Positions 1-7,640 of a stretch of DNA of 20,672 nt are shown piece after piece (the first letter of the stretch is position 1; every line of letters begins with the position of its first letter). Source of the DNA: an uncultured Lachnospiraceae bacterium (GTDB lineage: Bacteria; Bacillota; Clostridia; Lachnospirales; Lachnospiraceae); the NCBI GenBank assembly GCA_910584325.1, contig CAJTZH010000050.1, forward strand, positions 1-20,672, read 5' to 3'. The notes beneath the pieces were generated by a model that saw nothing but the letters and a program-made list of their open reading frames with translations, did not search any database and was not told the DNA's origin. A program made the position numbers and the translations under genes.

Positions 1-348
1 AACAGCCAAAAGAAGGACCGCTTCTGCCGGATAGAACCGGCAATCAACTATATTGAAGAAAATTATAACAGAAAAATCCGCGTTTCTGACTTAAGCCGGC
101 TGGTAAATGTATGCGACGACCATTTTATCCGCATGTTCAAGGAAGCCGTTTCACGCACGCCCACCGCTTATATTACGGACATGCGGCTGCATCAGGCGTT
201 GAGGCTGCTCTCCTTGAACCAATATTCCATATCCGAAATTTCCGACAGGACAGGATTTTCCAGTATTCAATATTTCAGCCGTATTTTTAAAGAGCGTATA
301 GGGCTTTCTCCCTCGGAATATGCCAAAATACTTGACGGCAAATTATAA
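1..348 (+). CDS. AraC-family regulator, C-terminal DNA-binding part (5' partial)
   Basis: The reading frame is open from base 1, so the gene begins upstream of the window; about 115 residues are visible. They make up an AraC/XylS-type double helix-turn-helix. The first helix pair lies around residues 28-50 (VSDLSRLVNVCDDHFIRMFK) and the second around 75-105 (SISEISDRTGFSSIQYFSRIFKE), followed by the usual G-L-S-P-S-E-Y ending. This domain binds DNA. The N-terminal sensor is not visible, so it cannot be said whether this is a sugar-responsive regulator or a two-component response regulator. The downstream tyrA gene has its own promoter, so the two are probably not an operon. The family call is firm; the regulated target is unknown. 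Confidence 0.88.
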   Translation, partial: NSQKKDRFCRIEPAINYIEENYNRKIRVSDLSRLVNVCDDHFIRMFKEAVSRTPTAYITDMRLHQALRLLSLNQYSISEISDRTGFSSIQYFSRIFKERIGLSPSEYAKILDGKL

Positions 349-361
349 GAATTTGTTTCAA

Positions 362-390
362 TTGACATGACCTGCCCTTCATAGTAAAAT
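362..390 (+). promoter_or_regulatory. Promoter of tyrA
   Basis: A perfect -35 box TTGACA (362-367) and a -10 box TAAAAT (385-390, 5 of 6 consensus) are separated by 17 bp. This predicts a transcript start near 397 and a leader of about 38 bases before the tyrA start at 435. The -10 box lies inside the left arm of the inverted repeat listed separately. Confidence 0.75.
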
Positions 391-411
391 AAATCTATTC
401 ATTTTACTATG
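380..411 (+). repeat. Perfect 11-bp inverted repeat over the tyrA -10 box and start site
   Basis: CATAGTAAAAT (380-390) and ATTTTACTATG (401-411) are exact reverse complements separated by 10 bases. The left arm contains the -10 hexamer and the gap contains the predicted start site. That position suits a repressor operator. A hairpin in the 5' leader is possible only for transcripts starting upstream of the predicted site. There is no T-run, so it is not a classic terminator. Confidence 0.6.
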
Positions 412-434
412 TATCAATATTCGGAGGTAACAGC

Positions 435-1544
435 ATGGCTGCAAAAAAATTAGGTTTTGTCGGTCTTGGTCTCATCGGCGGCTCAATTGTACGGGCAATC
501 AAGGCAAAGCACCCGGACTACCATATTACCGCGTTCAGCAGAAGCCAGGCACCTCTTCTGCAGGCAAAAGAAGAAGGAATGCTTGACGGGGTTACAACGG
601 CGATTGACGGGACGTTCGGCTCGTTTGATTACATTTTTCTGTGTACGCCCGTGGAATACATCGCGTCATATCTTGAAAAAATCAAACCGTATATCAGCAG
701 TTCCTGTGTTGTTACCGACGTCGGCAGCGTAAAAGGCTTCATTCATAAGACCGTGGAAGAACTTGACATGGAGGCAAATTTCATCGGCGGCCACCCGATG
801 GCAGGCTCCGAAAAAACCGGGTACGCCAATTCGTCGGCTCTGCTCCTTGAAAACGCGTTTTACGCCGTAACGCCGACCAAAAAATCCAATCCGCAAAAGG
901 TTACGGAATTTGTGGAACTGGTCCGCGATATGGGCGCCGTGCCCGTCGTCCTTGATTACAAAAAACATGATTTTTCCGTGGCCGGAATCAGCCATGTACC
1001 GCATATTATTGCTTCCAGCCTTGTCAATCTCGTACAGGATAACGACAGCGACGACCAGATTATGAAAATGATGGCGGCAGGCGGTTTTAAGGACATTACA
1101 AGAATCGCGTCGTCCTCCCCGGAAATGTGGGAACAGATTTGTGTGACAAATCCGGACGCAATCAGCGAATTACTTCAGAAATATATTGATTCCCTGACGG
1201 AATTTAAAAACGATATCGAACAGAAAAAGAAAGAACGGCTTCACCTTTCCTTTGACCGTTCCAAAGAGTACCGCGATTCGATTATTGACCGCAAAAAAGG
1301 AGCCAAAGGTCCGATTCAGCCGATTTACAGCTTTTACTGCGACTTGGCGGACGAGGAAGGCTCGATTGCGATGGTCGCGAGTATTCTGGCATTTAAGCAT
1401 CTCAGCATCAAAAACATCGGCATCGTCCATTACCGCGAATTTACGCGCGGTGCACTGCTGATTGAGTTTTACCGTGAAGACGCAATGAATGAAGCGATTG
1501 TCGCGCTGCGTGAACGAGGGTACACAATTTATACGACAGAATAA
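435..1544 (+). CDS. tyrA: Prephenate dehydrogenase with C-terminal ACT domain
   Basis: The 369-residue protein converts prephenate to 4-hydroxyphenylpyruvate with NAD(P)+, the committed step to tyrosine, in the cytoplasm. A Rossmann glycine motif, GLGLIGGS, sits at residues 10-17. The conserved GGHPMAGSEKTGY segment follows at 118-130 with the substrate-site histidine, and a GISHVPHIIASSL helix lies further on. The last 70 or so residues (from about 300) have the pattern of an ACT domain, which normally gives feedback control by tyrosine. The start is set by a GGAGG site 8 bases upstream of ATG. The length fits the Gram-positive TyrA-ACT form. No other shikimate gene is adjacent; hisC lies 14 kb away on the other strand, and HisC proteins can also supply the transamination step to tyrosine in some Firmicutes. 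Confidence 0.95.
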   Translation: MAAKKLGFVGLGLIGGSIVRAIKAKHPDYHITAFSRSQAPLLQAKEEGMLDGVTTAIDGTFGSFDYIFLCTPVEYIASYLEKIKPYISSSCVVTDVGSVKGFIHKTVEELDMEANFIGGHPMAGSEKTGYANSSALLLENAFYAVTPTKKSNPQKVTEFVELVRDMGAVPVVLDYKKHDFSVAGISHVPHIIASSLVNLVQDNDSDDQIMKMMAAGGFKDITRIASSSPEMWEQICVTNPDAISELLQKYIDSLTEFKNDIEQKKKERLHLSFDRSKEYRDSIIDRKKGAKGPIQPIYSFYCDLADEEGSIAMVASILAFKHLSIKNIGIVHYREFTRGALLIEFYREDAMNEAIVALRERGYTIYTTE

Positions 1545-1559
1545 AATTTCAATAACCAC

Positions 1560-1587
1560 AAAAGGCGCCTTGCTTTTGGCGCCTTTT
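1560..1587 (+). terminator. Rho-independent terminator of tyrA, probably bidirectional
   Basis: Ten-base arms AAAAGGCGCC (1560-1569) and GGCGCCTTTT (1578-1587) enclose an 8-base loop and run into a T-tract. The complementary strand also ends in a T-run, so the hairpin can serve both tyrA and the converging methyltransferase gene, whose stop is at 1640. Confidence 0.9.
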
Positions 1588-1639
1588 TCGCTGCGGTTTT
1601 GTCACAGCAGACTGTTTCGTTTTCATACCATTATTGTGT

Positions 1640-2443
1640 TTATTCTCTCGTTTTTCTCACCCGTAATTCACAAATCGCCGCGTAATGCAGCACCGTAAAC
1701 CGTTCGGGTGCAGTTTCGTCAAGCAGTTTTTTATGTTCCGCTTCCCACTGTTTTAGCTCTTCCTCTGTCAGCGACGCGCCCACGCCTCTGCATGCCTTCA
1801 TCCTCCCGTGCCACGTTTCTTTCGTAAACGGCACCATTAAATCAAATTCTTCATGAGATACCGGTTCAAAATATGTCCTAACAGACTCGGGAATGAAAAT
1901 CGGTTTTCTCGTCTCTCCCGCACCGCTCCACTTCGGACTGTATTTTAAAACAAGTTTCTCGCTTGCCCCCGCAATCGAATCCTCAAACGGCAGCCACGCC
2001 ATATACAGCACCAGAAGCCTTCCGTCTTCTTTTAACATACGGGCAAAAAGCGGAGCCGTTTTCTCATGGTCAAAATACCAGAAACACTGGCACGCCGTAA
2101 TCACATCAAACGTTTCATCGGGAAAATCAAGCTGCTTTGCCTCGCTTACAATATATGTAATATTCATATTCTGCTCTTTTGAAAGTCTTTCTGCCTCAGC
2201 AATCTGATTGGCAGAACTGTCCGCTCCTACAAAGGACGCGCCGTAGGAATACAGGTTTCTTGGCAGTACTCCCGTTCCTGTTCCCACATCCAGAACCTTC
2301 TGTCCCTCGACACAAAGATTGCGCGCAAGAACCGCATCGTAAAACTCTTTGGGATAAATATCTCTGTATTTCGCATATTCCATGGAGGTTCTTCCCCAGT
2401 CAAACGCTTTTCCGCCATCTATATTTTTGTTTGAAATCTCCAT
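1640..2443 (-). CDS. Class I SAM-dependent methyltransferase (UbiE/Methyltransf_11 type)
   Basis: This is a 267-residue cytoplasmic protein with the class I methyltransferase fold. The SAM-binding motif I is VLDVGTGTG at about residues 50-58, followed by an acidic residue in GADSSANQI and by motif-IV-like FDVITACQCFWYF. The substrate cannot be read from the sequence; relatives act on small molecules. The ATG at 2443 is chosen because GAAAGGA precedes it by a normal spacing; an in-frame start 8 codons upstream has no comparable site. The gene ends against the tyrA terminator. A very small ORF lies about 50 bases upstream on the same strand and may be cotranscribed. The fold call is firm, the role unknown. 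Confidence 0.85.
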   Translation of the reverse strand: MEISNKNIDGGKAFDWGRTSMEYAKYRDIYPKEFYDAVLARNLCVEGQKVLDVGTGTGVLPRNLYSYGASFVGADSSANQIAEAERLSKEQNMNITYIVSEAKQLDFPDETFDVITACQCFWYFDHEKTAPLFARMLKEDGRLLVLYMAWLPFEDSIAGASEKLVLKYSPKWSGAGETRKPIFIPESVRTYFEPVSHEEFDLMVPFTKETWHGRMKACRGVGASLTEEELKQWEAEHKKLLDETAPERFTVLHYAAICELRVRKTRE

Positions 2444-2494
2444 AAAAATCCTTTCTTCCATGCACAAAAAAGCATATATTTTACAATCCGCAAA

Positions 2495-2668
2495 TTATGC
2501 TGACTGCATAGTCTCAGTCTCCAAACCCCTGACAGCATCGATTGGCACCTCTGTCGCTTCCGCTATTTTCTGTAATGTCATCCTGTCTAATTTTATGAGA
2601 TGAACCGCTGTCTTCTTTGCTGCTTCTATAGCTGCTTCATTTCTCATATCTTCCAACAACTTACACAT
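2495..2668 (-). CDS. Small protein resembling the C-terminal tail of Rpn/PD-(D/E)XK transposase-like nucleases
   Basis: This short ORF of 57 residues starts at ATG 2668 with GAGAGGAG 8 bases upstream. A GTG three codons earlier would abut that site and is less likely. The sequence MCKLLEDMRNEAAIEAAKK followed by a helix pair (MTLQKIAEATEVPIDAVRGL) looks like the short regulatory tail seen at the end of Rpn-type nucleases in Lachnospiraceae. No nuclease core is visible upstream in any frame, so this is either a decayed fragment or a free-standing small helix-turn-helix-like protein. The upstream stretch to 2946 is AT-rich and shows nothing else recognisable. Confidence 0.45.
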   Translation of the reverse strand: MCKLLEDMRNEAAIEAAKKTAVHLIKLDRMTLQKIAEATEVPIDAVRGLETETMQSA

Positions 2669-2946
2669 GACAGCCACTCCTCTCTCGTCCTGTTTGGAAT
2701 ATCTGGCTCTTTTCGCCCCCGCTCCCGCATCGGACCTCTAAATTTTCACATCAAATTCTTTATCCGGTTCTTTCCCTTTTTTTATTGTTATGGATATGAT
2801 AACGCATCGAATGTTGAAATCATTGAATAAAGAAAATAAGAAACATTAAAATTCAGAAATTCTGTTTGTACATTTATTAGAGCACATAAAGAATTAATTT
2901 ACAAGCACAAAATACACAAAAATATTTTAAAAATTTACTATCAAGC

Positions 2947-2974
2947 AAAAAGCGCCGCTATTACGACGCTTTTT
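2947..2974 (-). terminator. Terminator of the first MATE gene, stop codon in the loop
   Basis: On the minus strand AAAAAGCGTCG pairs with CGGCGCTTTTT, with one mismatch, and ends in a T-run. The TAA stop of the MATE gene (2961-2963) lies within the loop, so the last codons form one arm of the hairpin. Confidence 0.75.
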
Positions 2975-4364
2975 CTTCCTTTTGCATCTTCCTGATAACA
3001 ATCCACGCCGTTATGGAAGACATGATGGCAACGCAGATGTTGCTGACCGCCATGACAATTCCCACGCTCTCGCTGCCAAGATTCGTAAAATTCTGCAGCG
3101 CCCACAAAACGGGGATTCGAAATACGAACACACGGCAAAAATTAATGAGCAAGGTCAGTTTTGTTTTACCAAATCCGAATAACAGCGCCATAACCGCGCA
3201 GTTAATTCCAAGAGGTACACAGCTTCCGAATGAATCATACCGCAGTACATGAATAATTGTCTGCTGAAAACCCTCGTTAAACCCTTGCGTACTGTTGGCA
3301 AACAGAAATGTTACCGGCTCGATAAATACATTTATCAGAACCCAGCCCACAAAGCCGATAATTACATTAATCACAAGCAGTTTTCGAAACGCTTCCAGTG
3401 CGCGCGCGCGTCGTCCGCCGCCAAGATTCTGGCTGATAATCGCGGCTCCGCCATCCTGAAAGCCGTTTTGTGCGTTTGTGACAATACCGTCTATATTATT
3501 GGAAATGCCAAGCGCGCCTACCGTCAGTTCCCCGTAATTCTTGCTCATCGAATTAATCACCGTTTTTCCCATCGCAAACGCAATCTTTTCAATAATAACC
3601 GGCACAGACAAATGAATCATCGGACTGACGACGTCTTTTTTCATCGTGATATAGGAAAACGCAAATCCAAACACTTCATTTTTTCTGGAGAGATTTCTAA
3701 TGGCAATCAGAAATAATACAAACTGCGAACACAGCGTCGCGACCGCAATCATCGTAATATCGCTTTTCATGCCGTACACAAATATGGCAGTCAGGGAAAG
3801 CTTCAAAATCATAATTCCCATGTTCAGAAACATAATCCTGCGGGATTTTCCCCGAGAACGCTCAATCGCAATATAAACATTATTAAAGAAACTAAACACC
3901 GTCGCCAGCAGCGATATAATAAAGTATCTGGAACCAATCGCGACAAACGCCTCGGGCGTTCCCGTCACGCGCAGAAGAACCGGCGCAAACGGAAGACAGG
4001 CAATCACCGCAAGTCCCATGCTGAAACATATCGCAATCAACGAACTGATGCGCCTCTTTACCAAATCAAAATCTCCCGCGCCGTACGCCTCGCTGATTTT
4101 GATACAGCTTCCCGCGGCAAGTCCCGTTCCGATGGCGGAAACCATCAACTGTAACTGCGATAAATACGCAACGGTGGACACTGCCTGCGCGCTGATATGG
4201 GACGCCATCATGGTATCCAGTATCGCGAACAGATGATTCACCATCTGAAAAATGGCAAGCGGAAGACAAACTTTAAAAATAACGCTCCACATATTGCCGT
4301 TTAACGCGAACTCCCGAAACGCCCTGTCTTTTTCCGATAACTTGATTTCTTTCTGCTGCTCCAT
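2961..4364 (-). CDS. MATE-family multidrug/toxin exporter
   Basis: The protein of about 467 residues is strongly hydrophobic with roughly 12 membrane segments in two repeated halves, as expected for MATE cation-driven antiporters in the cytoplasmic membrane. The N-half begins VIFKVCLPLAIFQMVNHLFAILDTMMASH and the C-half restarts at about MIHLSVPVIIEKIAFAMGKTVIN, the usual MATE repeat pattern. The cytoplasmic N-terminus is charged (EQQKEIKLSEKDRAF). The GGAGGA site overlaps the most upstream ATG (4373) and cannot serve it, so the ATG at 4364, or the GTG just before it, is preferred. The substrate is unknown. The gene stands alone between an AT-rich 5' region and its own terminator. It is clearly distinct in sequence from the second MATE protein at 16439. 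Confidence 0.88.
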   Translation of the reverse strand: MEQQKEIKLSEKDRAFREFALNGNMWSVIFKVCLPLAIFQMVNHLFAILDTMMASHISAQAVSTVAYLSQLQLMVSAIGTGLAAGSCIKISEAYGAGDFDLVKRRISSLIAICFSMGLAVIACLPFAPVLLRVTGTPEAFVAIGSRYFIISLLATVFSFFNNVYIAIERSRGKSRRIMFLNMGIMILKLSLTAIFVYGMKSDITMIAVATLCSQFVLFLIAIRNLSRKNEVFGFAFSYITMKKDVVSPMIHLSVPVIIEKIAFAMGKTVINSMSKNYGELTVGALGISNNIDGIVTNAQNGFQDGGAAIISQNLGGGRRARALEAFRKLLVINVIIGFVGWVLINVFIEPVTFLFANSTQGFNEGFQQTIIHVLRYDSFGSCVPLGINCAVMALLFGFGKTKLTLLINFCRVFVFRIPVLWALQNFTNLGSESVGIVMAVSNICVAIMSSITAWIVIRKMQKEEKAS

Positions 4365-4524
4365 CACGCTCATTCCTCCATTTCTTATTCTAAGAATATA
4401 GCAAAATATATGTATTTAATACGAATATATTGGGTATATAATACAAAATTACATATTTTTTGTCATTCCTTCTTAATAATAACCCGGCTAATAAAAAACT
4501 TTTTAAAAAATGTTAAAAAAACGC

Positions 4525-4553
4525 TTGACATATTATCAATATGATTACATCAT
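4525..4553 (+). promoter_or_regulatory. Probable promoter of the SPFH gene
   Basis: A perfect TTGACA (4525-4530) is followed after 17 bp by CATCAT (4548-4553, 4 of 6). The 10-mer ATATTATCAA starts within the -35 region at 4530 and recurs at 4569; this may be a paired regulator site or chance in AT-rich DNA. The predicted leader is about 70 bases. Confidence 0.5.
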
Positions 4554-4628
4554 AAGTTTAGCAACCAGATATTATCAAAACAATAATAACATCAATTAAG
4601 ACGGATACGTCTTGGAATGGAGGACATT

Positions 4629-5648
4629 ATGGCTATAAGGTACAAAAAATTTGAACAAACGGAATACGTAATGAAAATCAAAAAAGGAAAAATCATTCAG
4701 CAGGGACCGGGACTTTCCTTTTTCTACAACACAATGACGACGAGCATGATTGTTCTTCCCGCAACCGCATTTGACACCGCCTTTGCCTATGACGACATTA
4801 TGACGTCCGATTTTCAGAAGATTACGGTACAGGGAGATATCTCTTACACAATATCAGATTATCAGAGAGCTGCGAAAATGGTCGATTTCTCTTACAAGAA
4901 CAATAAAAAAGAAGATTCGCTGACGATGGCGGTTGCCGGGCAGAAAATGGCAAAACGCATGACAAACCTGATAAAGGTCTATACGGCAAAGTACATCAGC
5001 GCCAAAACCATCAAAGAAATTATAACATCGGCGGACGAACTGGCAAATTTTCTGAAAACATCTTTAAGAAAAGACGAAACCGTTCAGGAACTGGGATTAC
5101 AGATGATTGCCGTCTCCATACTGGGGATTCTGCCGCAGCCTGAAACAAGAAGAGCTTTGGAAGCCGCGACAAGAGAAGAAATCTTAAAACAGCAGGACGA
5201 CGCCGTTTACAAACGCCGCAACGCCGCAATCGAACAGGAACGCATCATTAAAGAAAACGAACTCAACACCGAAATCAAAATCGCCGAAAAGGAAAAAGAG
5301 AAACAGGAAAAAGAAATGGAGACAGAGCGCATGATGCAGGAGAAACAGGCGGAACTCGACGCTAAGAAAGTCGCGAACGACATTTCCATCGAAGAAGAAC
5401 GGCAAAAACTCGTCGATTTGCAGACAGAAAACGAAAAGAAGAAATCCGACGCCAAGGCATACGATTCCGAAGTGCTGCTGCGCACCTTTGCCGGCGTCGA
5501 TACGGAAATTATCAAGGCGCTTGCAGTCAGCGGAATGGACAGCAAAGCGTTAATCGCGAAGGCATTCGTTGAAATCGGCGACAAAGCGGATAAAATAGGC
5601 GTTTTGAACGTCTCACCGGATTTGCTGGAAACTCTGGCTGTCAACTAA
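4629..5648 (+). CDS. SPFH/band-7 domain protein with long charged coiled coil
   Basis: The 339-residue protein has a band-7 (stomatin/prohibitin/flotillin) head at about residues 8-170, including the typical start YVMKIKKGKIIQQGPGLSFFY and the ITVQGDISYTISDYQ strand segment. A Glu/Lys-rich coiled coil follows at about 180-280, then a mixed C-terminal tail. SPFH proteins form large oligomeric membrane-associated cages or scaffolds. No N-terminal membrane anchor is visible, unlike FloT or HflK/C, so membrane attachment would have to be peripheral or through a partner. The start is ATG 4629, with GGAGG 5-6 bases upstream; the ATG at 4617 contains that site and is rejected. The gene is followed after 78 bases by the NAD-kinase-fold gene on the same strand, with no terminator between. 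The domain call is firm; the role is unknown. Confidence 0.88.
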   Translation: MAIRYKKFEQTEYVMKIKKGKIIQQGPGLSFFYNTMTTSMIVLPATAFDTAFAYDDIMTSDFQKITVQGDISYTISDYQRAAKMVDFSYKNNKKEDSLTMAVAGQKMAKRMTNLIKVYTAKYISAKTIKEIITSADELANFLKTSLRKDETVQELGLQMIAVSILGILPQPETRRALEAATREEILKQQDDAVYKRRNAAIEQERIIKENELNTEIKIAEKEKEKQEKEMETERMMQEKQAELDAKKVANDISIEEERQKLVDLQTENEKKKSDAKAYDSEVLLRTFAGVDTEIIKALAVSGMDSKALIAKAFVEIGDKADKIGVLNVSPDLLETLAVN

Positions 5649-5726
5649 CCGCCGGATAGAGAATTAATCGTACCATTTTCTATCAAATAAAAATTTGCCG
5701 CAGGGCGCGCAAGGACAGGAGCAATT

Positions 5727-6680
5727 ATGGAAATCGTGCAGACAAAGAATCCTTCACGGGGAATGAATAAAGTCATCATCGTCACAAGAAAAACAAGGCT
5801 TTGTGAACTTATACAAAAATACAACACACTGGAGCAGGCAAAATTTTATATCGAACATTTAGGAGCAGATTTTTCGGATTATGTTCTGGAAGACTGCAAT
5901 TACACGGAAGCGGTATCAACCGTAAAATCCATTGCGCTTAAATACGCGAGGGTCCATGAAGTAGACAGGACATTTTTCCCAAACCTCATCATCGGCAGAG
6001 ACGACATCGTCGTCACCGTCGGTCAGGACGGCATGGTCGCAAATGTGATGAAATATTTAAACGGACAGCCGCTTATCGGAATCAATCCCGACACCAGACG
6101 GTGGGACGGCGTTTTGCTTCCGTTTGAGCCGCGTGATTTGGAAACAATCCTTCCGGCAGTCATCGCCGGAAGGTATGACGCAAAAAAAGTAACAATTGCG
6201 AAAGCGTCCACAAAAGACGGACAGGAAATGCTTGCCGTCAATGACTTATTTATCGGACAGCGCACGCACACATCCGCACAGTACGACATTACCTTAAACA
6301 ACACGACGGAAGCCCAGTCCTCAAGCGGCATCATTATCTCAACCAGTCTTGGCGCGACCGGCTGGTATAAATCCATTCTCGCCGAGGTTTCAAGAATCGC
6401 GAAAGCGTTTGGCAGTGAAACATGCATTTCCTGTCAGCCGATGCCGTGGTCGTGCGATACGCTTACCTTTGTGGTCCGGGAGCCATATCCGAGCCGCTCC
6501 ACCAAAGCCGATATCGTCTTCGGAACGCTTGCGAAAACAGACACATTTTCCATTCTCTCCAGGATGTCGGCAAACGGCGTCATTTTTTCGGACGGGATGG
6601 AAAACGACGCGCTGGAATTTAACGCCGGAAGCGAAATAACAATCGGGATTGCTGACAAAAAGGGAAATCTTGTGGTATAG
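5727..6680 (+). CDS. NAD-kinase-fold protein (divergent ATP-NAD kinase family)
   Basis: The 317-residue protein shows the motif order of the NAD kinase/DAG kinase superfamily. It has a GGDGT-like motif, here V-G-Q-D-G-M (about 98-103), preceded by an NLIIGRDDIVVTV strand; an N-D-L-F-I-G motif at 172-177 matching the NE motif; and SSSGIIISTSLGATGW at 198-213 matching the D/S-G-ST-TGSTAY segment. The second glycine of GGDGT is replaced by Gln while the catalytic Asp (101) is kept, so activity is possible but substrate preference may differ. An extra N-terminal region of about 85 residues precedes the core. AGGAG lies 6 bases before the ATG. It forms an apparent two-gene unit with the SPFH gene. 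It is probably not the housekeeping NAD kinase, whose motifs are much more conserved. Confidence 0.75.
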   Translation: MEIVQTKNPSRGMNKVIIVTRKTRLCELIQKYNTLEQAKFYIEHLGADFSDYVLEDCNYTEAVSTVKSIALKYARVHEVDRTFFPNLIIGRDDIVVTVGQDGMVANVMKYLNGQPLIGINPDTRRWDGVLLPFEPRDLETILPAVIAGRYDAKKVTIAKASTKDGQEMLAVNDLFIGQRTHTSAQYDITLNNTTEAQSSSGIIISTSLGATGWYKSILAEVSRIAKAFGSETCISCQPMPWSCDTLTFVVREPYPSRSTKADIVFGTLAKTDTFSILSRMSANGVIFSDGMENDALEFNAGSEITIGIADKKGNLVV

Positions 6681-6689
6681 CAGAATCCT

Positions 6690-7640
6690 TTACAATAACT
6701 TTTTCGCTGTAATGGCATAGCTGCTGTCATACATCTGTTTCAGGGATGAAACAGAATTATACTGCTCTCCGATGCAGAATTCCTTTGACCACGTCATATA
6801 ATAAGCCCAGGGAATACGCGACTGCTCCAAAAGCCCAATATCCGGGATATATCCCACCTCGGCAAGCGCCGCCGTTTTGTTTGTGCTTGTCGCGTCAATC
6901 AGCTTCCTATATTCCTGCGCGTAATCGGTTGCCCGGTATTTTGAAAGATAAACATCCACAGATATGATATCTACATACTCATCTCCGGGATACCCTTCAG
7001 GGACATTACAATTCCACACCCAGAGCAGATTATTCAGCCGGTGTATATCCGTATAACGCCTGAACATAAGTTTATATAATTCCCGCGCGGCCTCTGCGCC
7101 CTTAGCGCCCCACCAGAACCACCTGCCGTCCGATTCATGGAACGGACGCCACAAAATCGGAATATCCGCTTTGCAAAACGGCTCAAGCTGCCCGGCGATA
7201 CTATCAATATCATGGAAAAAAGCTTCGCGTTCCGGCGTATTGTCAACAAGCACACGCGCCGCGTCAAAATCCGTATTTTTTGCGTAAAAACTCTTATCCC
7301 TGCCGCCAAGCGGTGAAAACCAGTGAAATGTAAATGTCGCGATTCCGTCCGTCTCCTTCGCCCATCGCATTGCCGTTTCAAGCGTACCGCGGTTTTCATC
7401 AATTTCTGTCAGACATTCTTTTGTCGCGTCAGAATAATTGATATTCGGCGAATATGACAACAGCTCAAACCCCCGGAGTTTCGGCTGTTTTCCCGTATGA
7501 CGCTCAATATAAGCAATTTCCTCCATAGGATTCGTCTGTGTGTGCTGTCCTGTAATAATTGCCTTTCCTGCCGTTTCAGAAAGATAATTCAACAACTCTC
7601 CTGCCTTTAACGAGGCATTTTTATTAACGGGCGTCTGCAT
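6690..7640 (-). CDS. GH26 beta-mannanase (intracellular)
   Basis: This 316-residue glycoside hydrolase of family 26 acts on beta-1,4-mannan or manno-oligosaccharides. The acid/base glutamate is E169 in the hallmark segment W-R-P-F-H-E-S-D-G-R-W-F-W-W-G (164-178), and the nucleophile is E261 in A-L-A-E-V-G-Y. There is no signal peptide, membrane segment or carbohydrate-binding module, so it should work in the cytoplasm on imported oligosaccharides. AAAGGAG lies 6 bases before ATG 7640. The start overlaps the end of the epimerase gene by 17 bases, which implies translational coupling. Its 3' end converges with the NAD-kinase-like gene with only 9 bases between and no terminator seen. Specificity (endo-mannanase versus exo-mannobiohydrolase) cannot be read from the sequence. 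Confidence 0.88.
   Translation of the reverse strand: MQTPVNKNASLKAGELLNYLSETAGKAIITGQHTQTNPMEEIAYIERHTGKQPKLRGFELLSYSPNINYSDATKECLTEIDENRGTLETAMRWAKETDGIATFTFHWFSPLGGRDKSFYAKNTDFDAARVLVDNTPEREAFFHDIDSIAGQLEPFCKADIPILWRPFHESDGRWFWWGAKGAEAARELYKLMFRRYTDIHRLNNLLWVWNCNVPEGYPGDEYVDIISVDVYLSKYRATDYAQEYRKLIDATSTNKTAALAEVGYIPDIGLLEQSRIPWAYYMTWSKEFCIGEQYNSVSSLKQMYDSSYAITAKKLL

Noticed and set aside
3249..3716. 155-codon plus-strand ORF
   Set aside because: Antisense to the MATE gene; low-complexity basic composition and no ribosome site, so a shadow frame.
4405..4450. Palindromic AT-rich repeats upstream of the first MATE gene
   Set aside because: Several short imperfect repeats occur, but none has clear spacing or arms beyond what AT-rich DNA gives by chance.
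5207..5644. Serine/phenylalanine-rich minus-strand ORF
   Set aside because: Complement of the Glu/Lys-rich coiled coil of the SPFH gene; composition is an artefact.
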